NCBI RefSeq assembly: GCF_964063325.1
Contig: NZ_OZ061315.1
Coordinates: forward strand, 3,410,001-3,474,000
Length of the DNA: 64,000 bases
Direction: 5' to 3'
Source of the DNA: Hafnia alvei
Lineage (GTDB): Bacteria; Pseudomonadota; Gammaproteobacteria; Enterobacterales; Enterobacteriaceae
The position numbers were made by a program, and so were the translations under genes. Positions 8,531-17,606 of the stretch are shown here, one piece after another (the first letter of the stretch is position 1; each line of letters begins with the position of its first letter). Under the pieces are notes generated by a model. The model saw only the letters and a program-made list of their open reading frames with translations. It searched no databases and was not told the DNA's origin.

Positions 8531-9484
8531 TTAGTAAGCGCTGGCATCGGTAATCACCCTAACCTGTTCCGCGCTCAAGCGAAGATTAGCGGCCACCGCG
8601 AGCTCGTTTAGCTGTTTTAACGATGTTGCGCTCGCAATCGGCGAGGTTATTCCCGGCTGTGCAATTTGCCACGCTAACGCCACGGCCACCGGTGAGGCAT
8701 TGACCTCATGGGCTACCTGCTCCAGCGCATCAAGGATCCCCAGCCCACGGCTATTGAGGTATTTCTCCACAATTCCGTTACCTCGAGCGCTTTTGTGAGC
8801 ATCTTCAGCGCTGCGGTATTTCCCCGAGAGGAACCCGCTGGCCAAGGCGTAGTAGTTAATCACGCCCAGACCTTCTTTTTGTACCAGCGGTGCCAGCTCA
8901 ACTTCGAAATCATGGCGGTCGTATAAATTGTATTCGGGTTGAATGGTTTCATAACGCGCCAAGCCTAACTGAGCGCTTACATCCAACGCTTTAGCCAAGC
9001 GCTCCGCGCTGTAGTTCGACGCCCCTATCGCGCGCACCTTGCCCTCTTTAATCAACGCATCAAAGGCATTCATCGTTTCCGCCAGCGGCGTGTTTTGGTC
9101 GTCATCATGCGCCTGATACAGATCGATATAGTCGGTTTTCAAGCGACGTAAAGACGCCTCAACCGCCTCGCGGATATAACGAGCCGACAGCCCTTTCAAC
9201 TGTGGCCCCATCGGTTTACCCACCTTAGTGGCCAGAATAATTTGGTCACGCTTGCCGCTTTTTTGCAGCCAGTTACCGATAATAGTTTCAGACTCACCGC
9301 CAAAATTTCCTGGCACCCACGCAGAGTAAACGTCGGCGGTATCAATGAAATTCAATTGATGCTCTAGCAATGCGTCTAGCAGGCTAAACGAGGTTGCCTG
9401 ATCCACGGTCCAACCAAATACGTTCCCGCCAAAGGTAATGGTCGGAACTCGAATACCAGAACGTCCTAGCTCACGTAAATTCAT
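8531..9484 (-). CDS. aldo/keto reductase
   Basis: This 317-residue TIM-barrel oxidoreductase uses NAD(P)H to reduce aldehydes or ketones. The family residues appear as FIDTADVYS (catalytic Asp and Tyr), LATKVGK (Lys) and YQAHDDD (His), and the coenzyme region near SPIASATSLKQL. The start at 9484 gives MNLRELGRSG and follows an AGGAG ribosome binding site; a longer in-frame start at 9517 lacks support. The substrate cannot be told from sequence. It is divergent from mdtA across 274 bases of AT-rich DNA. Confidence 0.85.
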   Translation of the reverse strand: MNLRELGRSGIRVPTITFGGNVFGWTVDQATSFSLLDALLEHQLNFIDTADVYSAWVPGNFGGESETIIGNWLQKSGKRDQIILATKVGKPMGPQLKGLSARYIREAVEASLRRLKTDYIDLYQAHDDDQNTPLAETMNAFDALIKEGKVRAIGASNYSAERLAKALDVSAQLGLARYETIQPEYNLYDRHDFEVELAPLVQKEGLGVINYYALASGFLSGKYRSAEDAHKSARGNGIVEKYLNSRGLGILDALEQVAHEVNASPVAVALAWQIAQPGITSPIASATSLKQLNELAVAANLRLSAEQVRVITDASAY

Positions 9485-9758
9485 TATTGGCTCCTGTGCT
9501 GAGATTTGAGAAAACAACGCTGATAACGAATACTATTAGCACTAATTATTCGTATAGGTGATAGACAATTTAGGCTAAATCCAGAAAGGTCTTACCCTAT
9601 CTGACTTATCTTCCATATTTCCTTCATTTTTAGATAAAGCTAACGGCCTAGAATAGTAAACTGACACGAGTCACTAATTTGTTTGTGATTGGACCACTAA
9701 GTCCAATTTTTATATTCCCGCTGCGGCGGGGATATTTCTCTGGAGAATTCAGTCTGCA

Positions 9759-11054
9759 ATGAGTGCTTTCAATAAACCGACCTCCCGTAAACGCCTTTGG
9801 TGGGCTATCGCCGTTCTTGTTGTGGCTGGCGTCATTGTTTGGCGTTATACCAGCAGCGGCACTGAAGCGCCCACAGCTGGCGCAGAACAGGCACAGAAAG
9901 GGAAAGCAGGTGGCAAAGCCGGCGGTCGTCGTGGCGGCAGCGGCATATTGGCTCCGGTTCAGGCGGCAGAAACACGCATATCTAACGTGCCTTACTATCT
10001 CACCGGTTTAGGGACAGTAACGGCTGCCAATACGGTCACCGTACGTAGCCGCGTCGATGGCCAACTGATGAAAATCCACTTCACCGAAGGCCAGCAGGTC
10101 AAGGCCGGTGATTTATTGGCAGAGATCGACCCACGCCCTTTCCAGGTTCAGCTGGCTCAAGCTCAAGGGCAACTGGCCAAAGATCAGGCTATTTTAGCCA
10201 ATGCGCGCCGTGACCTAGCGCGTTATCAGCAGCTCAGCAAAACCAACATGGTTTCTCAGCAAGAGCTGGATACGCAGGCCTCTCTGGTGACTCAAACGCA
10301 GGGCAGCATCGTGGCCGATCAGGGTGCCGTTGACAGCGCCAAGCTTCAGTTGACCTATAGCCGTATCACCGCCCCCATTGATGGTCGCGTGGGGTTGAAG
10401 CTGGTTGATGAAGGCAACTATATCACTAGCGGTGATACCACCGGTTTAGTGGTGTTAACCCAAACGCATCCAATTGATGTGGTCTTCACGCTGCCAGAAG
10501 TGAATATCGCCAGCATTCAGCAGGCACAAAAAGAAAACGGCAAGTTAGAGGTGGAAGCGTGGGATCGCTCCAATCAGCACTTGCTGACCACGGGCACCTT
10601 GCTGAGCATGGATAACCAGATCGACACCAGCACCGGCACCATCAAAATTAAGGCGCGGTTTGATAACCAAGACGACACCTTATTCCCCAATCAGTTTGTT
10701 AACGTGCGTCTGAAAGTATCCACTCAAAGCGACGCCGTGGTGGCTCCTGCCGCTGCAGTTCAAATGGGGAACGAAGGCAACTTCGTATGGGTCGTGAATG
10801 ATAAAAATCAGGTGAGTAAGCACGCCGTATCCGTGGGAACCCGTGATGCCTCTGACGTGGTTATTACCGGTGGGCTCTCAGCGGGCGAGCGCGTGGTGAC
10901 TGACGGTATCGATCAGTTAACCGAAGGTGCAACCGTCGAAGTGATTGCGCCTCATAGCGAAAATGCCGCACAAACTCAGGCACAAGCAGGCAAAGATGCT
11001 CCTGCTAAGCCAAACACGGATAAGCAGAACGCTGGTAAACAGGACAAGTCATAA
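9759..11054 (+). CDS. mdtA: multidrug efflux periplasmic adaptor MdtA
   Basis: This 431-residue membrane fusion protein bridges the MdtBC pump and an outer-membrane channel (TolC in E. coli). An N-terminal membrane anchor (about residues 12-30) is followed by a Gly/Lys/Arg-rich linker and the conserved lipoyl/hairpin core: LTGLGTVTAANTVTVRSRVDGQL, EGQQVKAGDLLAEIDP, NARRDLARYQQL and ITAPIDGRVGLK. It is the first gene of mdtABCD-baeSR. The stop codon overlaps the mdtB start by one base. A small CCCGC-TGCG-GCGGG hairpin lies in its leader near 9717. A BaeR site was sought upstream, but only weak similarity was found. Confidence 0.95.
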   Translation: MSAFNKPTSRKRLWWAIAVLVVAGVIVWRYTSSGTEAPTAGAEQAQKGKAGGKAGGRRGGSGILAPVQAAETRISNVPYYLTGLGTVTAANTVTVRSRVDGQLMKIHFTEGQQVKAGDLLAEIDPRPFQVQLAQAQGQLAKDQAILANARRDLARYQQLSKTNMVSQQELDTQASLVTQTQGSIVADQGAVDSAKLQLTYSRITAPIDGRVGLKLVDEGNYITSGDTTGLVVLTQTHPIDVVFTLPEVNIASIQQAQKENGKLEVEAWDRSNQHLLTTGTLLSMDNQIDTSTGTIKIKARFDNQDDTLFPNQFVNVRLKVSTQSDAVVAPAAAVQMGNEGNFVWVVNDKNQVSKHAVSVGTRDASDVVITGGLSAGERVVTDGIDQLTEGATVEVIAPHSENAAQTQAQAGKDAPAKPNTDKQNAGKQDKS

Positions 11055-14000
11055 TGCAACACACGCCTGTCGGTTCTGAAGAGCCTAAAAACGAAACGCC
11101 CGCCGCCGGTGGGCCTTCTCGCCTGTTTATTCTGCGCCCGGTCGCCACCACGCTGCTAATGGTGGCTATTCTGCTGGCGGGGATCGTCGGTTATCGCTCA
11201 CTGTCGGTTTCCGCGTTGCCAGAGGTGGATTACCCAACGATTCAGGTGGTAACGCTTTATCCGGGCGCCAGCCCAGACGTCACCACGTCTGCCATTACCG
11301 CACCGCTGGAACGTCAGTTCGGCCAAATGTCGGGCTTAAAACAGATGTCGTCGCAAAGCTCCGGCGGCGCGTCGGTGATTACCTTACAATTTCAGCTAAC
11401 GCTGCCGCTCGACGTCGCGGAGCAAGAGGTTCAGGCCGCGATTAACGCCGCCACCAATCTGCTGCCGACCGACCTGCCCTATCCGCCGATTTACAGCAAA
11501 GTTAACCCTGCCGATCCGCCGATCATGACCATCGCCGTCACCTCCGATGCGGTGGCGATGACGCAGGTTGAAGATATGGTGGAAACCCGTATTTCGCAGA
11601 AAATCTCGCAGGTTAGCGGCGTGGGTCTGGTGACGATTTCAGGCGGTCAACGCCCTGCGGTGCGCGTGCGGTTAAACGCACCGGCGGTTGCAGCCTATGG
11701 TTTAGACAGCGAAACCATCCGTACCGCTATCGTTAACGCCAACGTTAACTCGGCGAAAGGGAGCTTTGACGGCCCAACGCGCTCGGTTACGCTGTCTGCC
11801 AACGACCAAATGAAGTCGGCTGAGGACTATCGCGATCTGATCGTGGCCTATTCCAACGGCGCTCCGGTTCGCTTAAGCGACGTGGCAACCATCGAACAGG
11901 CGGCAGAAAACACCAAGCTGGCCGCGTGGGCCAATACCAAACCGGCCATCATTTTAAACGTTCAGCGCCAGCCGGGTGCGAACGTGATTACCACTGCCGA
12001 CAGCATCCAGTCATTGCTGCCACAGCTGACAGAAAGTCTGCCCAAATCAGTAAAAATGACGGTGCTGACTGACCGCACCGAAACCATTCGCGCCTCGGTC
12101 AGCGATGTTCAGACCGAGCTGCTATTAGCGATTGCCCTCGTGGTGATGGTGATTTACCTGTTCTTACGCAATGTTCCCGCCACAATCATTCCTAGCGTGG
12201 CCGTGCCGCTGTCGCTGGTGGGTACATTCGCCGTCATGTATTTCCTCGATTTTTCGATAAACAACCTCACTTTGATGGCGCTAACTATCGCCACCGGCTT
12301 CGTGGTTGATGACGCCATCGTGGTGATCGAAAACATCTCGCGCTATATCGAAAAAGGGGAAAAACCGCTGGATGCCGCGCTGAAAGGGGCGGGCGAAATT
12401 GGTTTCACCATTATTTCTCTAACCTTCTCCCTGATTGCGGTGCTGATCCCACTGCTGTTTATGGGCGATATTATTGGCCGCCTGTTCCGCGAATTTGCGG
12501 TCACCTTGGCGGTGGCGATCCTGATTTCGGCGGTGGTGTCGTTAACCCTAACGCCAATGATGTGCGCGCGTATGCTCAGCCATGAATCGCTGCGCAAACA
12601 AAACCGCTTCTCGCGTGCCAGCGAGCGTTTCTTCGAACGCGTCATTGCCAAATATGGTGAATGGCTCAAAGTCGTATTGAATCACCCGATGCTCACGCTG
12701 AGCGTGGCGCTGAGCACGCTGGTGCTGACCGTTCTGCTGTATATTTTCATTCCTAAAGGTTTCTTCCCTATTCAGGATAACGGCCTGATACAAGGCACCG
12801 TTCAGGCACCGCAGTCGGTTTCCTTTAGCGAAATGGCGCAGCGTCAGCAAACGCTGGCGGCTGAAATTCTTAAAGATCCTGACGTCGCGAGCCTGAGCTC
12901 GTTTATCGGCGTGGATGGCACCAACGCCACGCTAAATAGCGGACGATTGCAGATCAACCTGAAACCGCTGGATGAGCGTAAAGATCGCGTTCAGCAGATC
13001 ATCCCGCGTCTGCAAAAAATGGCCGACAAGATCCCCGGTATTCAGCTTTATCTTCAGCCAGTTCAGGATCTGACCATTGATACGCAGGTCAGCCGTACGC
13101 AGTACCAGTTCACCTTACAGGCCATGTCGCTGGACGAGCTGAGCACGTGGGTACCGAAACTGGTAGGTGAACTGCAAAAATCACCGATGCTGAAAGACGT
13201 AAGCAGTGACTGGCAGGATCAGGGATTAGTGGCCTTTGTGAACGTTAACCGCGATACCGCCAGCCGCTTAGGCATTACCATGGCCGACGTGGATAACGCG
13301 CTGTATAACGCCTTCGGCCAACGGTTGATCTCCACGATTTATACCCAAGCCAACCAGTATCGCGTGGTGATGGAGCATAATCAGGATCACAGCAATGGTT
13401 TAGCCGCGTTTAACGATGTGTATCTCACCAGCAGCGACGGCAAAAATGTGCCGTTGAACTCTATTGCTACTATTGAGCAACGTTTTGGGCCGCTGTCGAT
13501 CAACCATCTCGATCAGTTCCCATCCACCACGGTGTCGTTCAACGTTACCGACGGCTACTCGCTTGAGCAGGCGATGAAAACCATCACCAGCACCGAACAG
13601 CAGCTTAATATGCCCGTTGATATCACTACGAATTTCCAAGGTGCAACGCTCGCGTTTGAATCGGCGCTGGGCAGCACATTGTGGCTTATCGTGGCGGCGA
13701 TTATCGCGATGTACATCGTTCTGGGCGTGCTGTATGAAAGCTTTATTCATCCGGTTACCATTCTGTCAACGCTGCCGACCGCCGGGGTGGGCGCATTATT
13801 GGCGCTGATTATGGCGGGCAGCGAGCTCGACGTGATTGCCATTATCGGCATCATTTTGCTGATTGGTATCGTGAAGAAAAACGCCATCATGATGATCGAC
13901 TTCGCCCTTGCCGCCGAGCGTGAGCAAGGAATGGCGCCGTATGACGCCATTTATCAAGCCTGTTTGCTGCGTTTCCGCCCTATTCTGATGACCACGCTGG

Positions 14001-14203
14001 CGGCGTTGCTGGGTGCGCTACCGCTGATGCTCAGCACCGGCGTTGGGGCCGAACTGCGCCAGCCGCTGGGAATTTGCATGGTCGGCGGTTTGGTCATGAG
14101 CCAAATTCTGACGCTGTTCACCACGCCGGTGATTTACCTGCTGTTTGATAAGGTTTCGCGCAACACGCATCCGGCTAAAGATCCGCAGGAGAACGTCCAG
14201 TGA
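11054..14203 (+). CDS. mdtB: multidrug efflux RND transporter subunit MdtB
   Basis: This 1049-residue inner-membrane RND protein drives drug export with the proton gradient. It has the family layout of twelve membrane helices with two large periplasmic loops. The helix-4 proton-relay motif FVVDDAIVVIEN and the repeats LYPGASPDVTTSAITAPLE and TLTPMMCARML are present, as are C-terminal PILMTTLAALLGALPLML and LRQPLGI. In E. coli it works as a heterotrimer with MdtC. It starts inside the mdtA stop and its own stop overlaps the mdtC start, which indicates tight translational coupling. Confidence 0.96.
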   Translation: MQHTPVGSEEPKNETPAAGGPSRLFILRPVATTLLMVAILLAGIVGYRSLSVSALPEVDYPTIQVVTLYPGASPDVTTSAITAPLERQFGQMSGLKQMSSQSSGGASVITLQFQLTLPLDVAEQEVQAAINAATNLLPTDLPYPPIYSKVNPADPPIMTIAVTSDAVAMTQVEDMVETRISQKISQVSGVGLVTISGGQRPAVRVRLNAPAVAAYGLDSETIRTAIVNANVNSAKGSFDGPTRSVTLSANDQMKSAEDYRDLIVAYSNGAPVRLSDVATIEQAAENTKLAAWANTKPAIILNVQRQPGANVITTADSIQSLLPQLTESLPKSVKMTVLTDRTETIRASVSDVQTELLLAIALVVMVIYLFLRNVPATIIPSVAVPLSLVGTFAVMYFLDFSINNLTLMALTIATGFVVDDAIVVIENISRYIEKGEKPLDAALKGAGEIGFTIISLTFSLIAVLIPLLFMGDIIGRLFREFAVTLAVAILISAVVSLTLTPMMCARMLSHESLRKQNRFSRASERFFERVIAKYGEWLKVVLNHPMLTLSVALSTLVLTVLLYIFIPKGFFPIQDNGLIQGTVQAPQSVSFSEMAQRQQTLAAEILKDPDVASLSSFIGVDGTNATLNSGRLQINLKPLDERKDRVQQIIPRLQKMADKIPGIQLYLQPVQDLTIDTQVSRTQYQFTLQAMSLDELSTWVPKLVGELQKSPMLKDVSSDWQDQGLVAFVNVNRDTASRLGITMADVDNALYNAFGQRLISTIYTQANQYRVVMEHNQDHSNGLAAFNDVYLTSSDGKNVPLNSIATIEQRFGPLSINHLDQFPSTTVSFNVTDGYSLEQAMKTITSTEQQLNMPVDITTNFQGATLAFESALGSTLWLIVAAIIAMYIVLGVLYESFIHPVTILSTLPTAGVGALLALIMAGSELDVIAIIGIILLIGIVKKNAIMMIDFALAAEREQGMAPYDAIYQACLLRFRPILMTTLAALLGALPLMLSTGVGAELRQPLGICMVGGLVMSQILTLFTTPVIYLLFDKVSRNTHPAKDPQENVQ

Positions 14204-17200
14204 AGTTCTCTCCGTCAAAAGGCTTCTTCGCCCTGTTCATCAACCGGCCAGTCGCCACCACGCTGCTGACGCTGGCTATTACGCTGTGCGGAATTTTGGG
14301 CTTTAGATTATTGCCCGTCGCACCGCTGCCGCAGGTAGATTATCCGGTCATTATGGTGAGCGCCTCTCTGCCGGGCGCCTCGCCTGAAACCATGGCGTCA
14401 TCGGTGGCGACACCGTTGGAGCGCGCATTAGGGCGCATTGCCGGGATCAGCGAGATGACCTCATCCAGCTCGCTCGGCAGCACGCGTATCATTATTCAGT
14501 TTGATTTTAACCGCGATATCAACGGCGCCGCACGTGACGTGCAGGCCGCGATTAATGCGGCGCAGAGCCTGCTGCCGTCGGGTATGCCGAGCCGCCCAAG
14601 CTATCGCAAAGCTAACCCGTCTGATGCGCCGATCATGATCATGACGCTGACGTCAGACACCTATGATCAAGCAAAGCTTTATGACATCGCCTCCACTCAG
14701 CTGGCGCAAAAAATCGCGCAGGTAGACGGCGTGGGCGACGTTTCGGTTGGCGGGAGTTCCTTGCCCGCGGTGCGCGTCGAGCTCAATCCTGAAGCGCTGT
14801 TCAATCAGGGCGTTTCACTCGACAGCGTGCGAACCTCTATTGCCAACGCTAACGTACGTCGTCCTCAGGGAGCGGTTGACGCGCAAAACCAGCGTTGGCA
14901 GGTGCAAACCAACGATGAAATCAAAACCGCACAGGACTATCAGCCCTTAATCATTCACTACAACAACGGATCTGCGGTACGCCTCAGCGACGTTGCCAAC
15001 GTTAAAGATTCGGTGGAAGACGTGCGCAATGCGGGTATGACCGACGCCAAACCCGCCATTTTGATCATGATCCGCCGCAGCGCCGATGCCAACATTATCG
15101 AAACCGTCGATCGTATTCGCGCAGAGATCCCAGAGTTCAAAGCGTTGATCCCGGCCTCAATCGATTTGCAGGTGGCTCAGGATCGCTCACCGACCATCCG
15201 CGCCTCGCTCGACGAAGTAGAGAGCTCGCTGTCTATCGCCGTCGGCTTGGTGATCATGGTGGTATTCCTGTTCTTGCGCTCTGGCCGAGCCACGCTGATC
15301 CCCGCCGTCGCCGTACCGGTTTCGCTCATCGGCACCTTCGCCGCCATGTACCTGTGCGATTTTAGCCTGAATAACCTTTCGCTGATGGCGCTGACGATCG
15401 CGACCGGATTTGTGGTCGATGACGCCATTGTGGTGCTGGAGAATATTTCACGCCACGTGGAAGCGGGCATGGAACCGAAAAAAGCCGCGCTGATTGGTGC
15501 GCGTGAAGTGGGTTTCACCGTGCTCTCCATGAGCCTATCGCTAGTGGCGGTGTTTATTCCGCTGCTGTTGATGAGCGGCTTGCCGGGGCGTTTGTTCCGA
15601 GAATTTTCGGTCACGCTCTCGGTGGCTATCGGCATATCGCTGGTGATTTCACTCACGCTCACGCCAATGATGTGCGCGCATCTGCTTAAAAAGCGCCCGT
15701 CACGCCATCAAGAACGGATCCGCGGTTTTGGTAAACTGCTGCTGAAAATGCAGCAAGGCTACGGCAAGAGTCTGGGCTGGGTATTAAATCATGCCCGCTG
15801 GGTGTTGCTGATCCTGATCGCCACCATCGGCCTGAATATTTGGCTGTATATATCTATTCCGAAAACCTTCTTCCCTGAGCAGGACACGGGCCGTCTGATG
15901 GGCTTTATTCAAGCCGACCAAAGCATTTCGTTTCAGGCGATGCGGGGCAAGCTACAGGACTTCATGAAAATTGTGCGCAGCGATCCCGATGTGGATAACG
16001 TAACCGGATTCACCGGCGGCTCGAACGTTAACAGCGGCATGATGTTTATCTCGTTAAAACCGTTGGGTGAACGCAAAGACGATGCTCAGCACGTGATTGC
16101 GCGTCTGCGCGGCAAGCTGGCCAAAGAGCCGGGAGCGAATTTGTTCCTGATGGCCGTACAAGATATTCGCGTAGGCGGTCGTCAAGGCAACGCCAGCTAC
16201 CAGTACACGTTGCTATCGGACGATCTTGCCGAACTGCGTAAGTGGGAGCCTAAAATTCGCGCAGCCTTTGCCAAGCTTCCTGAACTGGCCGATGTGAGCT
16301 CCGATCAGCAAGATAAAGGCTCGGAGCTGGCGCTGACCTATGACCGTGAAAGTATGGCGCGTTTGGGCATTAACGTGGCTGATGCTAACGCCTTGCTCAA
16401 TAACGCCTTCGGTCAACGACAGATTTCAACCATCTATCAGCCGCTCAATCAATATCACGTGGTGATGGAAGTGGCACCGGAGTATACGCAGGACGAAAGC
16501 TCGCTAGACAAAATGTTTGTGATTAACAGCGACGGCAAAGCCATCCCACTTTCCTATTTTGCAAAATGGCAACCGGCCAATGCGCCGTTATCGGTCAATC
16601 ATCAGGGCTTAACTGCGGCATCGACCATCTCCTTCAACTTACCGGAAGGGGGCGCGCTGTCAGATGCTTCTGCCGCCATTGAACGCACAATGACCGCGCT
16701 GGGCGTGCCGAATACGGTACGTGGCACCTTCGCGGGTACCGCGCAGGTTTTCCAAGACACCCAAAACTCGCAGATCATTTTGATTCTAGCCGCCATTGCA
16801 ACGGTGTATATCGTGCTGGGTATATTGTATGAAAGCTACGTGCATCCGCTGACCATTCTGTCTACGCTGCCTTCGGCAGGTGTGGGCGCGCTGTTGGCGT
16901 TAGAAATGTTTGGCGCACCTTTTAGCCTGATTGCGCTGATCGGCATCATGCTACTGATAGGGATAGTGAAGAAGAACGCCATCATGATGGTCGATTTTGC
17001 CCTAGAGGCCGAGCGCAACGGCGGCATGAGCCCGCGCGATGCAATTTTCCAAGCCTGCCTGCTGCGTTTCCGCCCGATCATGATGACCACCATGGCGGCG
17101 CTGTTTGGCGCATTGCCTCTGGCGTTTAGCAGCGGCGACGGCGCAGAACTGCGTCAGCCTTTAGGTATCACTATTGCCGGTGGTTTGGTGATGAGCCAGT

Positions 17201-17298
17201 TGCTTACGCTCTACACCACGCCGGTGGTGTATCTCTATTTTGACCGACTACGTAGCCGCTTTAGCAAAGTAAAAACGCTAAAACCGCTGCCGAGATAG
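14200..17298 (+). CDS. mdtC: multidrug efflux RND transporter subunit MdtC
   Basis: This 1032-residue RND protein is the partner of MdtB and paralogous to it. FRLLPVAPLPQVDYPVI, SLPGASPETMASSVATPLERALG, the relay motif FVVDDAIVVLEN, FGQRQISTIYQP and LLIGIVKKNAIMMVDFALEAER match E. coli MdtC closely. Translation begins at a GTG that overlaps the mdtB TGA stop. The reading frame is followed not by mdtD directly, as in E. coli, but by a 308-base gap filled by a structured repeat. Confidence 0.96.
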   Translation: MKFSPSKGFFALFINRPVATTLLTLAITLCGILGFRLLPVAPLPQVDYPVIMVSASLPGASPETMASSVATPLERALGRIAGISEMTSSSSLGSTRIIIQFDFNRDINGAARDVQAAINAAQSLLPSGMPSRPSYRKANPSDAPIMIMTLTSDTYDQAKLYDIASTQLAQKIAQVDGVGDVSVGGSSLPAVRVELNPEALFNQGVSLDSVRTSIANANVRRPQGAVDAQNQRWQVQTNDEIKTAQDYQPLIIHYNNGSAVRLSDVANVKDSVEDVRNAGMTDAKPAILIMIRRSADANIIETVDRIRAEIPEFKALIPASIDLQVAQDRSPTIRASLDEVESSLSIAVGLVIMVVFLFLRSGRATLIPAVAVPVSLIGTFAAMYLCDFSLNNLSLMALTIATGFVVDDAIVVLENISRHVEAGMEPKKAALIGAREVGFTVLSMSLSLVAVFIPLLLMSGLPGRLFREFSVTLSVAIGISLVISLTLTPMMCAHLLKKRPSRHQERIRGFGKLLLKMQQGYGKSLGWVLNHARWVLLILIATIGLNIWLYISIPKTFFPEQDTGRLMGFIQADQSISFQAMRGKLQDFMKIVRSDPDVDNVTGFTGGSNVNSGMMFISLKPLGERKDDAQHVIARLRGKLAKEPGANLFLMAVQDIRVGGRQGNASYQYTLLSDDLAELRKWEPKIRAAFAKLPELADVSSDQQDKGSELALTYDRESMARLGINVADANALLNNAFGQRQISTIYQPLNQYHVVMEVAPEYTQDESSLDKMFVINSDGKAIPLSYFAKWQPANAPLSVNHQGLTAASTISFNLPEGGALSDASAAIERTMTALGVPNTVRGTFAGTAQVFQDTQNSQIILILAAIATVYIVLGILYESYVHPLTILSTLPSAGVGALLALEMFGAPFSLIALIGIMLLIGIVKKNAIMMVDFALEAERNGGMSPRDAIFQACLLRFRPIMMTTMAALFGALPLAFSSGDGAELRQPLGITIAGGLVMSQLLTLYTTPVVYLYFDRLRSRFSKVKTLKPLPR

Positions 17299-17307
17299 AC
17301 CTTGTAC

Positions 17308-17560
17308 AGCGGCACATTACCGGACAGCTGAGCGGAAAACGGCGGGCAAGCACGAGCGGCATGGACGCCGCGAGAATCGTAGGGAGTCGGGAACGACTCT
17401 ACGATGGTGCGATTAAGCCCAGAGTTTGCAGCGAAGAAACCTGCGCAGCAGGCTGGTAGGTGGTGCCGAGCCGGGTCACTAGGGGGCGGCGGCGAGCCCC
17501 CTAGTCCGGACGCTTGCTGGTTCACACAGTAAAACAACAATGCCTGTTAGCGTTCGGAAT
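17308..17560 (+). repeat. structured intercistronic repeat, copy A (mdtC-mdtD)
   Basis: This 253-bp non-coding stretch fills the gap between mdtC and mdtD. It begins AGCGGCAC, contains CGGACGC at 17507 and ends with CGGAAT. It holds at least four stem-loops: GC-GGC around 17357-17372, TCGTAG/CTACGA enclosing AGTCG/CGACT at 17378-17404, CCTGC/GCAGG near 17440-17452, and a long AGGGGGC/GCCCCCT stem with ACT/AGT flanks at 17478-17505. A second copy lies between cysI and cysH, where stem sequences differ but pairing is kept. Both copies lie in the sense direction of the host operon. Confidence 0.8.
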
Positions 17561-17606
17561 AACTCACTGAACCTAAATAATGACTTAACTTACCGGAGCT
17601 TTATCC

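Noticed and set aside
9580..9640. BaeR box upstream of mdtA
   Set aside because: Only a loose match around TCTTCCATATTTCC was found; it is too weak to list.
17235..17540. Minus-strand frame of 101 codons over the mdtC-mdtD gap
   Set aside because: It runs across the structured repeat and the end of mdtC, lacks a ribosome binding site and looks like a shadow of stem-rich DNA.
17308..17560. CRISPR, REP or attachment-site explanation for the structured repeats
   Set aside because: There are no regularly spaced direct repeats, no integrase or cas genes, and the hairpins do not match the REP consensus.
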